From Streptomyces sp. SLBN-118 (GTDB lineage Bacteria > Actinomycetota > Actinomycetes > Streptomycetales > Streptomycetaceae), in NCBI RefSeq assembly GCF_006715635.1, contig NZ_VFNP01000001.1:2666001-2730000 (forward strand): DNA of 64,000 bases, given 5' to 3'. A program made the translations under genes and the position numbers. Positions 59,321-64,000 of the stretch are shown here, in pieces. The notes under the pieces were generated by a model. It made no database searches. It had not been told where the DNA came from and saw only the letters and a program-made list of their open reading frames with translations. The stretch's first letter is position 1; every line of letters starts with the position of its first letter.

Positions 59321-62300
59321 CTAACGGGCCTCTGCTGCTGTCTCGTCGGCCGTCTCGCCCAGCAGGATGCGCTCAAGATCGGCCCGGCCGGGGAGGGCGG
59401 TGGGTCGCGCGATCTCGCCGGTGCGCACGTAGACGAATGCGGCTTTGACGGCTTCCGGGGGGAGGTCGTGCTGCTCGGCCCAGGCGAGGCGGTAGATGGC
59501 CAGCTGCAGCGGATCCGCCGTGCGTGTACGGCTGGTCTTCCAGTCGACGATCTCGTACGAGCCGTCCGCGTCGTCGCGGTAGACGGCATCGATACGGCCC
59601 CGGATCACGCGGCCCGCGAGGGTGAGCTGGAACGGCGACTCCACGCGGTAGGGGGTACGGCGTGCGTACGGGGTCCGCTCGAACGCCTCCTTCAGTGCGG
59701 CCAGGTCGCGCTCGTCCACGATCCCGGGGTCGTCGGCGTCGCCCCCGGGGAGCTCGTCCGGTCCCAGCATCGGCAGGGGCAGCTCCTCGAACCGGGACTC
59801 CACCCACGCGTGGAACCGGGTGCCCCGGCGGGCGGCGGGCTGCGGAGGTCGGGGCATGGGGCGGGCCAGCTCCTTGGCGAAGCCGTCGGGGTCGGCGGCC
59901 AGGCGCATCAGCTGGGAGGCGGACAGGGAGGGCGGCAGGGGTACGTCGCGGACGGTGGCGCGGCTGCGGCGGAGCTCGCCGGTGAGGGCGGTGAGGTCGC
60001 GGTCCCACGAGGCGATGGTGCGGCTGTCCTCTGGGGTTGCCCCCACACCCCCGGGAGCGCCGGCTTCATGACGCGAGAACGGCTCGCGGCGCTGGTGCGG
60101 AAGGTCCGCCGACGGGGCTGCCTGTTCCCATTCCGGCTCAGGGGCGGCGTCCTCGTCCCACGGCGGCTCGTCGTCCCATGGGTCTTCCGGGTCCCCCGGG
60201 CCCTCGGGGTCCCCCGGCCCGTCCGGATCCTCCGGGAGCAGCGTCAGCGCGTCCAGGTGCGACAGCACCGTGTCCGCCGCCGCACGGCGGCGGGACAGCG
60301 AATCCGGGTCCAGAGGAAGCGGCCAGGCATGGTCCTGCGACGACTCCCTCAGGGACGGGTTCCCCGCGTCCTCCTCCGGTTCGTCCGCCCAGATCTCGAT
60401 CTCGCCGAAGCCCTCCACGCCGTGGTCGTACAGCGCCTGCAGGAACGCCGACGGGCCCCGTCGGCGTTTCTGTGTCGGCCCCCACCAGTGGCCCGAGCCG
60501 AGGAGCAGGGAGCGGGGGCGGGTGAAGGTGACATAGCCCAGGCGTAGTTCCTCCGTGCGCTGATGGTCCTTCATGGCGTCCTTGAATGCCTTGAGGCCTC
60601 TCGCGTCCCAGGACGGCACGTCGGGAAGCGTGCCCGCGTCGCCGCGCAGAGCATGCGGAAGGACCTTGGACTGGGAGGTCCAGGCCTCGCGTGCCTGGTC
60701 GTTCGGGAAGTGTCCGGCGACCAGGCCGGGGACCGCAACGACGTCCCACTCCAGGCCCTTGGACTTGTGGGCCGTCAGGACCTTGACGGTGTTCTCGCCA
60801 CCCGGCAGGGCGTTGTCGAGGCCCTTCTCGTACTGCGCGGCCGTACGCAGGAAGGCGAGGAATGCCAGCAGCGAAGCCTCGCCGTCGAGCGCCGCGAAAC
60901 CGGCGGCCGTGTCCAGGAAGTTGGCGAGGGTCTCGCGGCGGCGGGCGGCCAGGGCGTGCGGGGATGCCGAGAGTTCGACCTCGAGGCCGGTGGTGGACAG
61001 GACGCGGTGCAGGACGTCCATCAGCGGGTCGGCCAGAGCGCGGCGCAGGTCGCGCAGTTCCGCGGCGAGGCGGGCGAAACGGACCCGGGCCTCGGCCGAG
61101 AAGGGAAGGTCGTCGTCCTCCCCGCCCGCCGACTCCATGAAGGTGTCCAGCGCGTCGGCGAGCGAGATGACCTCGGCCGGATCGGTGCCCTCGACGGCTG
61201 CGGCCAGCCGTTCGTCCGGGTCCGTGCCGTCGGCCGGGGTGCGGTGGACGAGTAGCCGGGCACGGCGGCCGAGCAGGGCCAGGTCGCGCGGGCCGATCCG
61301 CCAGCGGGGACCGGTGAGCAGTCGTACGAGCGAGGCATTGGCCCCCGGGTCCTGGAGGACTTCGCACACCGCGACCAGGTCGGCGACCTCGGGGAGGTGC
61401 AGCAGCCCGGACAGGCCGACCACCTCCACCGGGACGTCCCTGGCGACCAGCGCGCCCTGGATCTGGGGAAAGTCACCGGCCGTACGGCACAGGACCGCGA
61501 TCTCGCCGGGCTCCTTGCCCGTACGCACCAGATGGGAGATCGAGTCGGCGAGCCATTCGATCTCCTGCGCGTGGGTGTCGAGGAGGGCGATGCGCACGGA
61601 TCCGTCGCGCTCGGCGCCGGGCGCGGGGCGCAGCGCCTCCACGCCCGCGTGCATGGCGCGCAGGGGTTCCGCCAGGCCGTTGGCGAGGTGCAGCAGCCGG
61701 CCCCCGCTGCGGCGGTTCTCGCTGAGCGAGAACCGCGTGGCCGGGCTGCCGTCGGCGTGGGCGAAGTGCGCGGGGAAGTCGTCGAGGTTGGCGACGGAGG
61801 CTCCGCGCCAGCCGTAGATCGCCTGACAGGGGTCGCCGACGGCAGTCACGGCATGACCGGTGCCCTGGCCGAACAGGCCGGACAGCAGCAGCCGTTGGGC
61901 CACTGACGTGTCCTGGTACTCGTCGAGCAGAACAACCCGGAACTCGTCCCGCAGGATCGTCCCGACCTCTGGCCTGGTCAGCGCGAGCTCGGCGGACAGG
62001 GCGATCTGGTCGCCGAAGTCGAGGAGGTCCCGCGCGCGTTTGGCCTCGCGGTAGCGGACGGTCAGTTCGAGCAGCTCACGGCGGGCCGCCGCGGCCTGTG
62101 GGACCTTGCGCAGCTCGGCGTTGCTGAGCCGGACGCTCTCAAGCGTGCGCAGCAGTTCTCCCTCGTAGGCGGCGAGCTGCTGCGGACGTACGAGATGCTC
62201 CGCGAGCTCCGCGTCGAGCGCCAGCAGATCACTGACCAGAGAGGGAAAGGACTTGGTCAGCGAGGGGTAGGGCCCGGGCGCCTCGCGCAGCACGCGCGCG

Positions 62301-62734
62301 GCGAGCTGATAGCGGGTCGCGTCGGCGAGCAGGCGGGCGGTCGGCTCCAGGCCCATCCGCAGCCCGTGGTCGGCCAGGAGCTGCCCGGCGAAGGCGTGGT
62401 ACGTGGAGATGCGCGGCTCGCCCGGTGGGTTGTCCGGGTCGATGACGTCGGGGTCCGTCACTCCGGCGCGCACGAGCGCGGTGCGGACGCGCTCGGCGAG
62501 TTCGCCCGCCGCCTTGTTGGTGAAGGTGAGACCGAGCACCTGCTCGGGGGCGACCTGGCCGGTGCCCACGAGCCACACCACCCGCGCGGCCATGACCGTC
62601 GTCTTCCCCGACCCGGCCCCGGCCACGATGACCTGAGGGGCGGGCGGCGCGGTGATGCAGGCGGTCTGCTCCGGGGTGAAGGGGATGCCGAGGAGCTCCT
62701 TGAGCTGCTCGGGGTCGCTGATGCGTGCGGTCAC
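59321..62734 (-). CDS. adnB: AdnB-like helicase-nuclease
   Basis: A 1137-residue protein with a UvrD-like motor (Walker A VAGAGSGKTTVMAARV, Walker B VLLDEYQDTS, GDPCQAIYGWRGAS, VLTAHKSKGLEWDVVAV) and a C-terminal RecB-type nuclease (GRIDAVYRDDADGSYEIVDW then KTSR). This is the AdnA/AdnB architecture of the double-strand break resection machine that replaces RecBCD in actinobacteria. An acidic Pro/Asp-rich linker joins the halves. The GTG at 62734 (VTARISDPEQL) fits remembered homologs; a GTG at 62758 would add 8 residues. No iron-sulphur cysteines are seen at its end, unlike the upstream subunit. Confidence 0.87.
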   Translation of the reverse strand: MTARISDPEQLKELLGIPFTPEQTACITAPPAPQVIVAGAGSGKTTVMAARVVWLVGTGQVAPEQVLGLTFTNKAAGELAERVRTALVRAGVTDPDVIDPDNPPGEPRISTYHAFAGQLLADHGLRMGLEPTARLLADATRYQLAARVLREAPGPYPSLTKSFPSLVSDLLALDAELAEHLVRPQQLAAYEGELLRTLESVRLSNAELRKVPQAAAARRELLELTVRYREAKRARDLLDFGDQIALSAELALTRPEVGTILRDEFRVVLLDEYQDTSVAQRLLLSGLFGQGTGHAVTAVGDPCQAIYGWRGASVANLDDFPAHFAHADGSPATRFSLSENRRSGGRLLHLANGLAEPLRAMHAGVEALRPAPGAERDGSVRIALLDTHAQEIEWLADSISHLVRTGKEPGEIAVLCRTAGDFPQIQGALVARDVPVEVVGLSGLLHLPEVADLVAVCEVLQDPGANASLVRLLTGPRWRIGPRDLALLGRRARLLVHRTPADGTDPDERLAAAVEGTDPAEVISLADALDTFMESAGGEDDDLPFSAEARVRFARLAAELRDLRRALADPLMDVLHRVLSTTGLEVELSASPHALAARRRETLANFLDTAAGFAALDGEASLLAFLAFLRTAAQYEKGLDNALPGGENTVKVLTAHKSKGLEWDVVAVPGLVAGHFPNDQAREAWTSQSKVLPHALRGDAGTLPDVPSWDARGLKAFKDAMKDHQRTEELRLGYVTFTRPRSLLLGSGHWWGPTQKRRRGPSAFLQALYDHGVEGFGEIEIWADEPEEDAGNPSLRESSQDHAWPLPLDPDSLSRRRAAADTVLSHLDALTLLPEDPDGPGDPEGPGDPEDPWDDEPPWDEDAAPEPEWEQAAPSADLPHQRREPFSRHEAGAPGGVGATPEDSRTIASWDRDLTALTGELRRSRATVRDVPLPPSLSASQLMRLAADPDGFAKELARPMPRPPQPAARRGTRFHAWVESRFEELPLPMLGPDELPGGDADDPGIVDERDLAALKEAFERTPYARRTPYRVESPFQLTLAGRVIRGRIDAVYRDDADGSYEIVDWKTSRTRTADPLQLAIYRLAWAEQHDLPPEAVKAAFVYVRTGEIARPTALPGRADLERILLGETADETAAEAR

Positions 62735-62783
62735 CTCAGTGAGGCTAGTGGGGACCACTGACAGCGCCGGCTCCCGTCGGCCT

Positions 62784-62872
62784 CAACCGCGTCAGGCTCC
62801 CGCGCCGGTGCGGGACAACCGCGTCAGGCTCCCGCGGGGACAACCGCGTCAGGCTCCCGCGCCGGTACGGGA
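62784..62872. repeat. three tandem copies at the lipoprotein gene 3' end
   Basis: CAACCGCGTCAGGCTCCCGC begins at 62784, 62816 and 62841. The first and third units are 32 bp and differ only by one base (GGTGCGGGA versus GGTACGGGA); the middle unit is 25 bp. The stop codon of the lipoprotein gene (62849-62851) lies in the third copy, so the other copies repeat the end of the gene after the stop. Confidence 0.85.
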
Positions 62873-63688
62873 GAGGGCGCCACCCGCGACGGACGAGCCC
62901 AGGCTGCCCAGGTCCACCACCTGGTCCGGCGGCGGTGCCACGGCCTTCACCGGCTTGTTGAAGTCCGAGAACGTCAGCGTGCCGGGCTCGGTTCCGCCTT
63001 TCTTGACGACCCTGAGCAGATACGGCGCGCCCTCCTTGGCGACGTACATGGTGAGCGTTTCGCCGCCCGGCTTCTTCTTCACCAGGGTCACCACCGGCTT
63101 GCCGCCGACGGCCGCGTCGGGCCCCCTGGTCATGCCCTGGCGCTCCAACGCGTCCTTGTTCGTGTCGGCGAGCATGGCCTTGAGGTCGCAGACCCCTTCC
63201 ATGGCGGACGAGCTGCCCTGCGGCACCTTCATCCAGCGGCCCTTCAGCAGGTCGGTGATGCCATGGGCCTGCGCGCCGACCGAGGCCTTCCAGAATGTGT
63301 CGTCGCCCTTGATGTACAGGACCTTGCCGACCTTGCGAAGCTCGGCGTTGCCACCCCTCATCCCGATCTTGCCGGTGCAGGATCCCTTGCTGTCCACCGC
63401 GAAGTCGACTGTCAGCAATTCGGCCCCACTCGTGACCTTGCCCGCGATCCGGATGGACCGCGCGGACTTGGTGGCCGCGACGGCCTTGTCGGCGATCTGG
63501 TCGGCACTGAGTCCGCCGAACGGGTCGTCCGAAGCCTTCGTGGCCGCTGCCTCCACGGCCTCGTTCTTCTCGATCTTCCCGGTGCCGCTCGGCGCCTCGT
63601 ACTCGCCACCGGTGGAACAGCCGGCCAATCCGGCGATCGCGGCGGCGCCGACCACCGCCATGACCAGGAACTTCCGCTTGGCCGCCAT
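62849..63688 (-). CDS. lipoprotein, LppX/LprG-like candidate
   Basis: A 279-residue lipoprotein. The signal MAAKRKFLVMAVVGAAAIAG ends in the lipobox LAGC (Cys24). The mature part has SARSIRIAGKV, LTVDFAVDSKGSCTGKI and LYIKGDDTFWKA, resembling the LppX_LprAFG fold that binds lipids, though I cannot confirm it. GGAGAGGGAC gives a strong ribosome site. It sits between the adnA-like and adnB genes. The 3' end carries tandem repeats of its last codons. Confidence 0.78.
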   Translation of the reverse strand: MAAKRKFLVMAVVGAAAIAGLAGCSTGGEYEAPSGTGKIEKNEAVEAAATKASDDPFGGLSADQIADKAVAATKSARSIRIAGKVTSGAELLTVDFAVDSKGSCTGKIGMRGGNAELRKVGKVLYIKGDDTFWKASVGAQAHGITDLLKGRWMKVPQGSSSAMEGVCDLKAMLADTNKDALERQGMTRGPDAAVGGKPVVTLVKKKPGGETLTMYVAKEGAPYLLRVVKKGGTEPGTLTFSDFNKPVKAVAPPPDQVVDLGSLGSSVAGGALSRTGAGA

Positions 63689-63753
63689 GTCCCTCTCCTC
63701 CGCAGATCACGTGGTCCCTCGCACGGCCCTCGTGACCCACGTCACAGCGCCGC

Positions 63754-64000
63754 TCACTCCACTATCTGGCGGCCCTCCGGCTGTGCGCTGCATGAGGCGC
63801 GGAAGGCGCAGTGGGTGCAGTGCTGCCCGGCGGTCGGTGTGAAGCGCTCGTCGAGGACGCGGCCCGCGGCGGTGGCGAGCAGCTCGCCGACCCACTCCCC
63901 CGCCAGCGGCTCCTGCGCCTGAACCTTGGGCAGGTCCTCACCGCCCTCCTTCTTGGCGGCGGCCTGGCGCAGCTGGACGAGCTCGGCGCCGCCCGGCTCG
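63754..64000 (-). CDS. adnA: AdnA-like helicase-nuclease, 5' part outside window
   Basis: Eighty-two codons of an open frame enter from the right edge and stop at 63754. The end has HCTHCAFRASC, a Cys-x2-Cys-x5-Cys set placed after a RecB-type nuclease as in AddB and other iron-sulphur nucleases, then QPEGRQIVE. With adnB next downstream, the best reading is the C-terminus of AdnA. Only the tail can be seen, so the assignment rests on this motif and on context. Confidence 0.7.
   Translation of the reverse strand, partial: EPGGAELVQLRQAAAKKEGGEDLPKVQAQEPLAGEWVGELLATAAGRVLDERFTPTAGQHCTHCAFRASCSAQPEGRQIVE

Overview
The window is about 70% G+C, uses GTG starts freely, and has genes packed on both strands with many GTGA/ATGA start-stop overlaps. 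Gene content and order identify it as Streptomyces chromosomal core. From memory it follows the S. coelicolor order dasC-dasR, nrdA-nrdB, def, rsrA-sigR, aroA-rsgA, hisN, catR, UPF0182, wblC, with local differences. Everything here is read from sequence; family names come from motifs and remembered homologs, not from a search.

Region by region. 1-4.8 kb: chitobiose uptake (dasABC), a GH3 beta-N-acetylhexosaminidase cut by the window edge, and the divergent global regulator dasR, with dre-like operators between dasA and dasR. 5.0-7.0 kb: a DUF3311 protein translationally coupled to a sodium:solute symporter. 7.0-15 kb: an accessory-looking segment holding a degenerate stretch, a FadR-type GntR regulator, an orphan HATPase, a lactate/glycolate permease, GlcD- and GlcF-like oxidase subunits, an unknown protein, then transposase debris and dispersed GC-rich repeats. 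The same operator/leader module occurs twice in it. 15.1-20.3 kb: class Ia ribonucleotide reductase nrdAB behind a cobalamin riboswitch and candidate NrdR boxes, followed by a small inverted-repeat element, a small membrane protein and a GlxA/AraC-type regulator. 20.3-24.8 kb: peptide deformylase, a TPR protein and two membrane HD-domain proteins.

24.9-34.2 kb: the thiol-stress pair sigR-rsrA with an autoregulatory sigma-R promoter, then a hydrolase, the SRAP DNA-repair protein, an M50-like protein, aroA, rsgA, an SMR transporter, a TetR regulator, hisN, a CBS protein and catR. 34.2-36.8 kb: two initiator tRNA genes flank a Sel1/TPR protein. 36.8-52.9 kb: UPF0182, a PDZ-Lon protease, moaE, an epimerase, a DUF2342 protein, a Nudix hydrolase, three AIM24-type proteins (one fused to TerD), a YgjP-like metalloprotein, a ThiF-like protein and an ABC1 kinase. 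52.9-64 kb: the antibiotic-response regulator wblC with a long leader (107-codon uORF plus intrinsic terminator), uvrD2, mycoredoxin mrx1 under a second sigma-R-type promoter, nudC, a dipeptidase, adnB, a lipoprotein and the 3' end of an adnA-like gene.

Functionally, the window couples carbon sensing (DasR), deoxynucleotide supply (NrdAB), thiol-oxidative stress (SigR/RsrA/Mrx1), ribosome-drug resistance (WblC) and DNA repair (SRAP, UvrD2, AdnAB). I found no biosynthetic cluster, prophage, CRISPR array or defence island. The least explained parts are the glycolate/lactate cassette with its duplicated operator, the wblC leader and its coupled downstream ORF, and the TerD-AIM24 array.
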